DNA of 64,000 bases. Origin: Terfezia claveryi. Taxonomy: Eukaryota > Ascomycota > Pezizomycetes > Pezizales > Pezizaceae. Below, piece after piece: positions 10,080-19,266 of this stretch. The stretch spans positions 1 through 64,000 of the forward strand of contig WHUX01000225.1 in the NCBI GenBank assembly GCA_015179025.1. Direction: 5' to 3'. Every line of letters starts with the position of its first letter. Position 1 is the first letter of the stretch. Position numbers and translations under genes: made by a program. Below the pieces are notes generated by a model. That model made no database searches and was not told the origin of the DNA. It saw only the letters and a program-made list of their open reading frames with translations.

Positions 10080-12225
10080 GCATAGAATTTTTTCACAGTG
10101 CTAGGTGCATTCAAAAACAAGTTAGCAGGTTCCCAAGTAAGCTTGTTATATTCTATCTAGTGAGCAAGGTATTTAAGTATATGTCTACGGAAACAGGAGT
10201 AAACAATCTTGTCAATTTTCTACTCAGGTTCATCATCAATAATAATCAGAGGGGGTGGAGATTGAGTTTGCTCTAGTAAGGGGTCAGTTGATGTAGGTTC
10301 GAGGAGAGAGATATGGAAGACAGAGTAAATTTTCATGGAAGTGGAAAGATCAAGCTTATAAGTATGGGAAGAGATTTTCTAGATGATTTAAAATTTACCA
10401 AGCTTCTTAAAATCTAGCTTAGTAGAGGGACTAGTTATTTTGATATGGCAGTGTAGTAGCCATACTTTATCACTGACTTCTAGCTTAGGAGGTAGGATTC
10501 GAGGTTTATTGGCTTGTTCAGAATAGGTTACTTGGGCCCAAATCATTTTAGATCTAAGATAGGTATCGAGTTCTGAGAGGTGATCGGTATAATCCTTGAT
10601 CACAGAAGGTGCTGGAAGTTTCTTTGCAGGGTCGGGATTAATCTGGTAGTAAGGATTTTCTCCATATATAGCTTAGAATAGCATAATTCTAAGGGTAGCA
10701 AATAGGGTATTATTATATAAGAATTCTACTATTATAATTAATTCAGACCAGTTATCTTGTTAGTAATTGCAGTAGGCATGTAAGTACTGTTCTGCAATTG
10801 TATTGATTCTCTCAGTTTGGCCATCCATTTGGAGGTGGAAAGCAGTAGAAACCTTTTATTGAATTCCTACTAGAGATAGGAGGGAGCAGGTGAATTCAGA
10901 GATAAATTGGGTACCTCGATCGAAAACAATAGAGTCAGAAATTCCATAGAGACAGAATATATTGCCAAAGAAAAGCTTTGTAATTTGTTTAGAGTTGATA
11001 TCTATATTTATTGGGATATAGTAAGCTATTTTTGAAAGTCAGTCAACTACTACAAGTAAAGTATTAAATCTATTGGAGGTAGAGAGCCCCATAACAAGGT
11101 CGAGAGAGATAGATAACTATTTTTTAAATAGTACTTGAAGGGGTTTTAGAAGACTATAGGGGGTATAGTAGGCAGGTTTAATTCATATGTATGTATCATA
11201 ATTTTAGAAGTATTAAGCAATAGTTTGGCGCATTTTTGGCTACCAATAATCTTGTGATATAAGTTCATATATAGCTGCTGGATTAGGGTGTCTTGCAGCA
11301 GGGTGATCATGGTAGTTTCAAAAGATACTGAGGTAAATTTCAGGGGAGTTAGGAATATAAACAAGATTGTTAACCAAGATAAGTCTATCAGAGATTTTAC
11401 ATTCTGATAAGGGGACTAGTATATATTTCTTGATATTAGTTTTGAGAGCATGAATTATTTTGAGAGCAAGTTTATCAGTTTTCAAAGTGACTCAAATATC
11501 CTTATTATTAATAATAGAGGTGGTAGAAAGGGAGAATTTTTCAAGGGGTAATAAAACTTGCATAGGATGGCCACATTCATCCCCTTCTTTAGGAAGATCT
11601 TCAGATCTTCTAGTCAATGCATCAGCCTTAGTATTCTGGTTTCCTGGTTGAAAAATAATCTTGAAGTTATATTGGGCTAATTCTTGTGCCCATCTAGCTT
11701 GTCAGTGAGAGAGGAGAGTCTTAGTTATAAAGGTCTGGAGGTTATGGTAGTCCGTAATTATTGTGAAAGATCGTAGGAGTTGGTATAGGCATATATACCA
11801 TTTTTCCAGAGCTAAAATAATGGTGAGAAGTTCCTTATCACTGATTCTCTAGTTATATTCAGCTGGTGATATTTTTTCTGAGATAAATGCAACTGGATAG
11901 AAAACAAGTTTCCTATTCTCTAAATGTTTTTTGGAGAGAATACCTAAAGTAACATAGTCTGAAGTATCTGTCTCGATAATAGTTTTGAGGTCTGGATTGA
12001 AATGTCGAAGTATAGAAGCAGAAGTAAAGGATTGTTTGAGGAGTTTAAAGACTTTCTTATATAATGAGTTCTAGAGAAAAGGTATATCTTTTCAGAGTAA
12101 ATTGAAGAGGGGTTAACATAAGTATGAATACTTATTAATGAACCATCGATAAAAGTTAGTAAATCTAAGAAAGTATTGTATATCCCTAATGGATTTTAGG
12201 GTTTTAAAGAGATTTTGGTTCGGTG
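10080..12225 (-). pseudogene. Element A pol: RT end, RNase H, integrase, chromodomain
   Basis: In coding order (high to low coordinates): the last piece of reverse transcriptase (FTNFYRWFINKYS, about 12140), RNase H (about 11700-12010; [22 protein letters not shown], then KADALTRRSEDLP), the integrase zinc-binding region (about 11190-11330), and the integrase core (about 10740-11050; [25 protein letters not shown]). The integrase C-terminus is at 10388-10603, and a chromodomain-like segment at about 10090-10260 (KIDKIVYS, RHILKYLAH, WEPA). Catalytic Asp, Asp and Glu positions are still readable. Several frameshifts and TAG stops make it non-functional. The gag frame joins it at about 12225 through a deletion. 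Confidence 0.8.
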
Positions 12226-12648
12226 GTCAAGACTGAGGGCAGCAGCATATATTACAAATTTAGTATGATAAGTAAAGTAGTCTTTATTTCCTTGTTTGAG
12301 AGCAAGGAGTTTTCGTTCTGCTGTAGTATGAGCATTAGGGTCATCATATATATTCTTTAATGCTATTGCAAACTCTTCATAGGAATCAAAGTCAATCAAT
12401 CCAGTAGTTCGGTCAAGGTGAGGTTTGAACCAGTCAGCTAAAGACCCTATTAGATAAGATGCTATATAGGCGATTTTTGCAGCTTCATTATTGTATTGTG
12501 TAGGGTTAGAGGAGAATACTAGTAAGAGTTTGATCATGAATCTAGTAAACTTAGATCTAGTACCATCAAAATTTTCTGGTTCGTAGAGTTTGAAAGCATA
12601 GGAGGATGTTGCTATTGAGGTAGAACTTGGAGTTAAGCTAGAGACCAT
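12196..12648 (-). pseudogene. Element A gag N-terminal part
   Basis: 150 open codons from an ATG at 12648. The sequence has the Ty3/Gypsy capsid signature (ENFDGTRSKFTRFMIK, AYIASYLIGSLADWF, and a LLALKQGNKDYFTYHTKF region). It then runs straight into the last codons of reverse transcriptase in another frame, so about 1.8 kb of gag, protease and RT has been lost. It probably formed capsid in the intact element. No CCHC knuckle remains. Confidence 0.75.
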
Positions 12649-12971
12649 AATTCCATATTAATATCCTTTATTATAGTAATACCAACAACTTTCTATAGTT
12701 GTAGAGGTTTCTATAGAAGGGATATTGAAAGTAGTAGGTATACCCCATCCTGATCATATTCCTACACTGAAGGCTCCATGAATCCAGGAATAGAAGGAAA
12801 TTGGGGTTCCTAGTAGGAGGATAGGGAAGATGGAAGAAGCTGCTAGAGAAGTATTATAGAGAATTGATGCTAAGGCATGTCATTGATCATCAATAGATGG
12901 GGGTGGTAGTGGTAGCGCTTGTTGTTGTTGAGATATATTGCATAGTACAGACTATAAAGTATGCAACAAAG
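12649..12971 (-). other. Element A 5' leader
   Basis: Non-coding leader between the 5' LTR and the gag start. It holds the putative self-priming site at 12961-12969. Confidence 0.6.
12961..12969 (-). promoter_or_regulatory. Element A self-primer binding site
   Basis: On the element's sense strand it reads TTGTTGCAT, two nucleotides (CT) after the 5' LTR. The LTR contains the complementary ATACAACAA (13283-13291, one C/T difference) about 43 bp downstream of a TATAAAAG box at 13334-13341. The position suits the 5' end of the transcript. Spacing and spacer are the same as in E, F and G. Confidence 0.6.
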
Positions 12972-13559
12972 TATAATGAACTCTAATCTAAGCTACTAAT
13001 AATACGAGGGATGGGACTTGTAAGGATATGGAGTATATTGTAAGTGGTTCAGGATTTTGGGATTAAGTACAAGGTAGTAAATATTCAAGTATTGAAGAAG
13101 GGTGGGATTCACAAGGTCGAGTAGGTATATGTGTTCACGAGTTGGAGGTAACTTAGGCGAGATTGAGGTTGAACATAAAGGTATAAACAAAGTCAAAGTT
13201 AAGGACATGAAAGTCTGAGCTATACTTAAGAGATAGAAGGTCGATATATTTGTGAACAACTAGGTACAGGAGAGTAAACAAGTTGTTGTATGAAGAAGAA
13301 GAGAGGAAGGAAATAGACAGGAGAAACTAGTTTCTTTTATAGGAATCTAGTATAATTCAAGACTCATAATTCTTATTAGAAATTCTAGGTTACAAAGTAT
13401 AAAGATTGAACTAGAAGATTCATGCATGAACTAGAAAACTATAGAGTTCTGACAAAATATTCTGTTTCTCATGATATGAATCTACTAAAAGGTTCTAGTA
13501 GATTTCCAAATAAACGAGTACCTAATCTGGACTTCTAGGATATGGTCAGTTGTTATACA
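12972..13559 (-). repeat. Element A 5' LTR
   Basis: 588 bp, begins TATAATGAAC (first G decayed to A) and ends TTGTTATACA on the plus strand. It contains the sense TATAAAAG box at 13334-13341. Confidence 0.85.
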
Positions 13560-13560
13560 G

Positions 13561-14178
13561 TGTAAGGAAGTGGCTTACTCATACCCTATGACTAACCCTC
13601 TCCCTCACAAATGTATTTCTTATATATTTTCTTACTCAGCAAGCATCTCAAAACACACAACATTCTGTGTGCTGTCTGCCTTGCTAATATTTCACATGCT
13701 TTCACATGCTTTCACATGCTTTCACATGTATAAGTCAAAGTTAAGACTTAACCTATTTTGTACTAGATAGTATTTGGAAGTACTATCTAGAGGATCAGAT
13801 GATGTTGATCTTTATCACATGTAAGGGTCAGATGATGGTGCACTACCTTAGCACTGCCCCAGCACTGCCCCGGTGGAAACACATATAGTCCCCTGAATTT
13901 CCCTTCAGTTGGACAGACAGTTAGAACTAAGAACATAGTTAGAGTACAATCAATATAGAAGTTCCACTGGTTAATTTCTAAGTGCCTTTGGCACTCCTAT
14001 ACTACTTTACCTATTACAGTAATTTTATGCTACTGGTAATAACTTTAATAGTAAGAATAAACAATACACTATTAGTAATCTACTTTGTAGTATACATTAC
14101 TAGCCTGAGATTATCTGATTAAATAAGATCCTTATCTTATCTAATCTGATCTTCCAGTCCCCCATACAACACTTTATA
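13561..14178 (+). repeat. Element B 5' LTR
   Basis: Begins TGTAAGGAAGTGGC and ends ACACTTTATA; the 3' copies end in TTTACA. It contains a tandem CTTTCACATG block at about 13696-13727 and a TATA-like CATATAGTCCCCT at 13882-13894. Confidence 0.9.
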
Positions 14179-14660
14179 TTTTTTTAACCTAAGAACTTGA
14201 TTCTTACCTAACTAGGAAGGCCTGATCAACCTTACGTAATCAACAAAGTTTCTACCAACAAGAGTAGAAACTAGAGCCAGTATAAGCCTACAGCACAAAG
14301 CATAGTAGCACCAAAGTCTGATAGTCAGCAGTAAGACTATCCTCCAAATAGCAACAGTAAGACTATTCAACAAATAGCAATCAGTAAAAAGCCTACAAGA
14401 AGTAGCACAATCCTGAAACTGGCCAGCAGGAAAAGAGCTGTAGGAGCAAATTGAAATCATTTGAGGAAAAATACAAGCAGGAAGCTTGGAAGAACTTCAA
14501 AAGACTTGTCCTATACACAAGAGAAAGCAAAAAGAATAGCAAGAGACTATTTTAGAAAGCTCCAACAGAAAGAGAAGGCTCAAAAGTCAATTAAGGAAGT
14601 AAAAAGTCAAAAACCTTAATTGAAATAGAAAAGGTAGCAAAAGAAACAAAACTACCTAAT
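14179..14660 (+). other. Element B leader
   Basis: Leader downstream of the 5' LTR. It starts with a T run and TTAACC, then carries AAGGCCTGATCAACCTT (14217-14233), which recurs almost unchanged after the 5' LTR of C. A Lys/Glu-rich plus-strand stretch (about 14465-14615) looks as if it once coded for a coiled coil but is frameshifted. Confidence 0.5.
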
Positions 14661-15134
14661 TTAGTAACTCTGAGACTTAGAAACAGCCTCAGAAGTCCAA
14701 TAAGGGTATGGATTATAGGAACTAGTCCTATCAACATCCAAACTCCAGAGAGTATCCCAGCCCCACTCTCTACCTAGCCTAAAGAAAAATTGGGAATTCT
14801 CCCAGTAAGCAGAACAAGGAAAGTTTCTGTACCTCTCCCTCCAAAAAGAACACAAGTACCTAGCAGTCCAACCCCTATCCTTCCACTCAACTTTCTTCCC
14901 AGCATTTAAAGGAAACCCTGCTCCCACAACAATCTCATCAACAAAAGTAACTCTTTTTCCCTTCAACCTCCTCTCTCCCTTACTATAATCAACCTTGGTA
15001 TCAGAAGCAACAGAAAGAGGATAAGAAGGAAGCATAAAAGAAGTAGATCCTTCCTCATCAGGATCCACTTTAAAGAAAGCAGGAATAGAAGAAACAGAGT
15101 CCAAGGAATCAGTGGTATAATATCTGATAGACAT
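14661..15134 (-). CDS. Antisense ORF between LTR and gag of element B
   Basis: 157 codons on the minus strand. The ATG overlaps the gag ATG in a shared CATG (15132-15135). The frame is also open further upstream, to an ATG at 15506, inside gag antisense. The protein is Ser- and aromatic-rich, with a basic block LKGKRVTF and a C-terminal half rich in Trp, Tyr and Phe (AYWENSQFFFRLGREWGWD), and ends SY. A minus-strand ORF of 160 codons sits at the same place in element C and shares GK..TF, a C[SD]A[YW]...FR...WG segment, YN and the final SY. No known family recognised. It may be a real antisense gene or an artefact of composition. A plus-strand frame covers part of the same stretch, with stops. 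Confidence 0.35.
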   Translation of the reverse strand: MSIRYYTTDSLDSVSSIPAFFKVDPDEEGSTSFMLPSYPLSVASDTKVDYSKGERRLKGKRVTFVDEIVVGAGFPLNAGKKVEWKDRGWTARYLCSFWRERYRNFPCSAYWENSQFFFRLGREWGWDTLWSLDVDRTSSYNPYPYWTSEAVSKSQSY

Positions 15135-16885
15135 GGAGACTCCTAAACAAAAAAGTACTAGTGTAATGGAAGGAGGAGGAAGAGCTAGGAAAGGCAGGAG
15201 AAAGGCAATGACAAGTGAGGAGCTAGAAGCACTCAAAGCTAAGTTAGTCAATACTCCTAAAAAGAAAGTTCCAACTGGGAAAGAGATTCCAGAAAAGGAA
15301 ATAGAAACAAGGGAAATAGTCATTGGGCCAAATTCATCAATACCTGAAGTAAGGATTGTAACACCTCCTGCAACAAAAGCCTTTTGGGACAAAAATGAGT
15401 CATCATGGTACCAAAGGATATCCCAGGTATTTATATACCTAACAATAAACAACATGTTATCAAAAAGAAAAAAGGAACTATTAGCTGAAGCAGCAGAAAA
15501 GTTCATGATTTTTCAGCAGAAAGAACAATTTGACAAGTCAGTTCAAATGGACTTTCAACTCTCATCAACCTCAAAAGCAGTATGGCCTTACCCAACCTAT
15601 AACCCATGTAAAGGAGTTCCATGGCTAGCTTTAAACTGGCCTTTCCTGACACAGTACATGCTTATGGGTAACCTGTATGACCTGGAAACCCAGAAATAGT
15701 GCCTCCAATAACAGAACCTGTAGAAACCTTTGAGGAAGTAGGAAAGAAACTGTTTGGAGCTAGAGGTAAGGGTAAGGAGAAAAGTGTGCAGTATGAGGAA
15801 GAGGATGATGGAGATTATGAAACAGATATAGAAGAAATATCTGAAAAAGACATGCCACCACCACCTAAGGATAGGAAAAAGCCAACACATACCAAAAAGA
15901 GTAAGACTCCTGACAAGAAGTCTAGAAGGAGTTCTAGTGGTGTGGCTGGAGGTGGAAGTGAGGACCCAGGATCTGGTTCTGAGGGTGATGAATCAGACAA
16001 TGGTTCTGGAGATGATAGCAGGAAGAGGTCAACTAGAGAACCTAGCCCTCACCACTTGGAATGGTCTAAAAAGACTGGTTAAAAGATACCAACACAACAA
16101 GTCAGCAAATCCCTTGTCAAGAAGGCAAACAAACTTGCAAAAATTCCCAATCCCCAATGATTGATGGAGTATCAGAGAAATGGAGGGACCAAACTACCTT
16201 TGACAATTATGTGCAACAGTTGCAGAAGTGGGTAGAGTATTAAGGGATGGATATACAAGTTGGGAAAGTTGGATAGAGCAAGCTTTATGTTTAAGAAGAG
16301 TGCTCAGACTTGGTATAACCAGTATTGCTCTGAAAAGAAGATATTAAGGACAGGAACTTCCATGAATTTATGTTAAAACTGAGAGGTAAACTCATCTCTA
16401 CAGTAGCACCTGAAGTTCTGTGGAAACAATACCTATCACACCATCAAAGGCCTGATATTACTGTCATGCAGTATGCACAGAACCTGGAAGAGTTCAAAAT
16501 TAAGTGCAAGGATCTAAATGGAAAAGACATGATAAGTGATCATGCACTAAAAATGAAACTAGTAGATGGACTAGTACCCCTGCTCAGGGCTAAAGTCAAA
16601 GGACTGATATCATATGAGTCAACCTTTGAGGAAATATTGAATAAAATTGCAGTCCAGGAGGATGTACTAAAACAAGAAACTAAATCCTTGCAGCAGCACC
16701 AAAAGAAGGCTGATAAGCAATGGGGACCTGGTAGACCTATGGAATGGACTAAGTCTGAATTCAAATTGCCTGAAAAAGTGGCTAAGAATGCAGCTAAAGT
16801 GGCAAGCAAGAAAGGTGGACTAGGTGGTCTCTATGGAACTTCCCTAGTGCCAGAAAGGATAAAACTAAGTATACCCTTATGGTGA
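15133..16885 (+). pseudogene. Element B gag (N-terminal and capsid regions, frameshifted)
   Basis: The first ATG after an in-frame stop starts at 15133. It encodes a basic N-terminus, then 188 codons to 15699. The reading shifts into 15699-16082, a very acidic, Ser/Lys-rich linker (EEEDDGDYETDIEEIS). After a decayed stretch (16083-16369) the capsid C-terminal part is open at 16370-16885 (VLWKQYLSHHQRPDITVMQYAQNL, then LRAKVKGLISYESTFEEIL), typical of retrotransposon gag. The expected role is the virus-like particle shell around the element RNA. The frame change at 15690-15700 could be decay or programmed; one copy cannot tell. Confidence 0.8.
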
Positions 16886-16924
16886 ACAAGAGAGAAGAGG
16901 GAAGAGGCTGCAAGAACAGGGTCC

Positions 16925-16966
16925 TGTTATCACTGTGGCAAACAGGGTCATACTTCCAGGGATTGC
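16925..16966 (+). other. Element B gag CCHC zinc knuckle
   Basis: Reads C-YH-C-GKQG-H-TSRD-C, a perfect CX2CX4HX4C nucleocapsid knuckle, in a frame different from the preceding capsid frame. It is the nucleic-acid-binding end of Gag. Confidence 0.9.
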
Positions 16967-17089
16967 CCAATAGGAAGGTGTCTTCAGCTTACCAATATAT
17001 GGGATCTAGACCAGGAGTCAGAAGATTCCCACCTTATCAACCATTCAGACCTAAGCCAACTTGGCCCCCACAGAAAGTGAAAACAGCTT

Positions 17090-17500
17090 ATCAGGAGATT
17101 GATGTGAAACAACAAGAGTCAGCTGCACTGCAGGTTATGAGAAACCCTAATGACTCAAGGAAGTTCTTAGTGCCAGAAAGCCATAGAACTTCTAATGCAG
17201 CTGAAATTAAAATTAATGGACATATTGCTTATGCACTATTTGATCCATGTACATCAGGTGGAGACCTGATATCAGCAAATTATTGTCAGCTGTTTAAAAT
17301 ACCCTTGAAAGAGATCAGCAAGAAACCTCTAGAAACTGCAATTAAAGGTAGCAGATCTCAAATGTCAAATACAGCAACAGTCACAGTAAATCTACAAGGA
17401 TACCAAGAAACTAGGACATTCTATGTGGCCAACCTGAAAGACTGGGATGTTATATTTGGGAACCTGCTCTGAGGGATTATAAAGCAATTATGAATGTTAA
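17090..17500 (+). pseudogene. Element B aspartic protease
   Basis: A retropepsin-like region in the open frame 16879-17472. The expected hydrophobic-hydrophobic-D-[ST]-G site reads YALFDPCTSGGDLISANY (17230-17280), so the Gly after the catalytic Asp is replaced by Cys. A second hydrophobic block (WDVIFGNLL, about 17446) matches the usual ILG.P.L region. C and D have D-L-stop-T and N-L-stop-I at the same place, so the departure belongs to the lineage. The fold is inferred from order and motifs; activity is unknown. Confidence 0.65.
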
Positions 17501-18850
17501 AGATAATGCAATTACTATACAACCTACAGGCAGGACAAGGATTGACATTAATATGCTTAAAACCAAGGATACACTTGGAAGAGTCACAACTGCAGCTATG
17601 AATATTGGCAGGACAGAAGAAGATTGGTTCAAAAGGATGATCCAATGGCTATTGTGACTGAAGTTGGAGGTAGATTAATACACCACCCAAAGCCAACTCC
17701 AGCAATTCCATGGATACAGCATGATCTGGTGAATGACCTAGAAGAAGACCAGGAATGGTCACAAGAGTGGTTTGACTCATCAGATTGGTCAGAGCTAGAA
17801 GATGATGGAAGCTCTCTAGTCATTACAAATGCAGTCAATCTGGAAGAAGTGGAGTTTAATATATTTGAAGAATTCCCTGAACTATTCCCAGAAGAAAACC
17901 AACTGCATTACCACCAATAGAGAACCTTATGACATCATGCAACATAAAATTATAGTTCCTGATGGTGCAACCTGGGAACCTGCATACTATACAAACTATA
18001 CAAGGTTTCTAGATCAAGTGACTGAGAAAATGAGGACAGAGCTAGAATCTGGAAGAATAGTGCCATCTAGCTCACTCAACAGCATCCTTATGTTTACACA
18101 GCCTAAAAGGATTTAGATAAGAATGGCAAACAACAGGCCAGTTCTTATTGCACTGTGTACCTAGAAATAAGCTAGTACAAAAGGATAAAACACCCATGCC
18201 CAATATTAAAGCAATATTAGACTGGATAGCTGGTAAGAATTATCTCAGCAGCTGATCTGGCAGATGGCTATATAATATTAGGCATGCACATGAATCAGTA
18301 AAACATAGTACCTTTACAAATCATTAGGGAAATTTGACTCATTGGTCATGTAGCAAGGTGATTGTAATGCACCTGCAACCATGATGAGGGCTATGAACTG
18401 GTTATTAAGAGACTATATTGGAAAGACTGTCATAGTTTATTTAGATGACATTCTGATTGGCACAGATACCCTGGAGGAACATAAGGAAGTGTTAGAGGGA
18501 TCTGCAGGATATTGGCTAGGGAAAAGTTTTTCTTCAACAAAAAGAAATGCCAAATTCTTGCCCAAGGCTAAAAGTACTGGGATTCATTGTTACCAAACAA
18601 GGGCTAGAAATGGATCCAGAAAAAATTAACTCAATAACAAATTACCCAATCCCTGACTCAAAAAAGAAATTACAAAAGTTTCTAGGAATGGTTAATTACT
18701 TGAGAAGGTTTTGTCCAGAATTGGGAGCTATAGCCAAACCACTATCAGAATTGCAAGGGTCAACAAAGAAGCACATATGGACTCCTCTGCATAATGAGTC
18801 ATTCAAAAAGATTAAGGAGCTGATAATGAGCAATAAAGTGCTCAAACCAA
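17500..18850 (+). pseudogene. Element B reverse transcriptase
   Basis: A linker (17624-17920, acidic) leads to the RT N-terminus (17930-18116; WEPAYYTNYTRFLDQVTEKM and a VPSSSLNS motif replacing the usual SSSPAGAP). The palm motif [11 protein letters not shown] has the YLDD catalytic box at 18438-18449, and the thumb and connection are at 18547-18760 (MVNYLRRFCPELGAIAKPLSEL). Frames change at about 18120, 18350 and 18560, with several stops between. In the intact element it would copy the RNA into DNA. Confidence 0.85.
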
Positions 18851-19220
18851 TTAATCATGACTCAGGCCTTCCAATCTATTTAATTACTGATGCCAGTAAT
18901 ACAGGGATTTCAGGATGGATTGGCCAAATGGAGAATGGTGTTATCAGGCCAGCAGAATTTCACTCTAGGAAATTAAATGATGGACAAATGAATTACACAA
19001 CAACTGATAAGGAGTTGTTAGCAATTGTTGACTCACTGAGGTACTTCAGGCCTGAACTACAGGGTCACAAAGTATCATCCAAACAGATCACAAACCCTTA
19101 GTCACATTTATAGATAGTATCCCTGAAAGTCAGATGAAGAGAAGGTGGCAAGAGACTATGAGTCAGTTTGACCTAACCCTAGAATACATTCAGGGCAAGG
19201 ACAACCACATAGCAGATGTA
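18850..19220 (+). pseudogene. Element B RNase H
   Basis: The first catalytic Asp is in LITDASNTGISGWIG (about 18880). The Glu is in TTDKELLAIVDSLRYF (about 18995-19045). After a one-base frameshift at about 19080 the reading resumes with MKRRWQETMSQFDLTLEYIQGKDN and IADVLSRG, carrying the last Asp. It degrades the RNA strand of the hybrid. The extra segment described next follows at once. Confidence 0.85.
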
Positions 19221-19233
19221 CTATCCAGAGGAG

Positions 19234-19266
19234 TATATAGTCCCCTAAATCCCCTCTACTGGACAG
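19234..19266 (+). promoter_or_regulatory. Internal LTR-like TATA segment
   Basis: TATATAGTCCCCTAAAT followed by TGGACAG closely resembles the LTR core at 13884-13916 (TATAGTCCCCTGAATTT, then TTGGACAG), about 26 of 33 positions. It lies directly between RNase H and the extra ORF. It could be an internal promoter or a trace of recombination; function is inferred only from similarity. Confidence 0.35.

Larger units (their letters stand above)
9160..13559 (-). mobile_element. Ty3/Gypsy chromovirus element A (internally deleted)
   Basis: Two LTRs of exactly 588 bp (9160-9747 and 12972-13559) frame gag and pol sequences read on the minus strand. The interior is only about 3.2 kb because the end of gag, the protease and most of the reverse transcriptase are missing. 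No matching target duplication is seen: CATAA flanks the left side, and B's LTR abuts the right side after one G. The element carries many C-to-T type stops. Confidence 0.85.

Noticed and set aside
13556..13560. TACAG as target duplication of element B
   Set aside because: TACAG also occurs at 23250-23254, but there it is the end of the LTR itself plus one base (TTTACA-G); the true flank is GCCTA, so no duplication is proven.
14212..14460. Minus-strand ORF of 82 codons in the B leader
   Set aside because: No counterpart in C and overlaps the conserved leader motif; probably chance.
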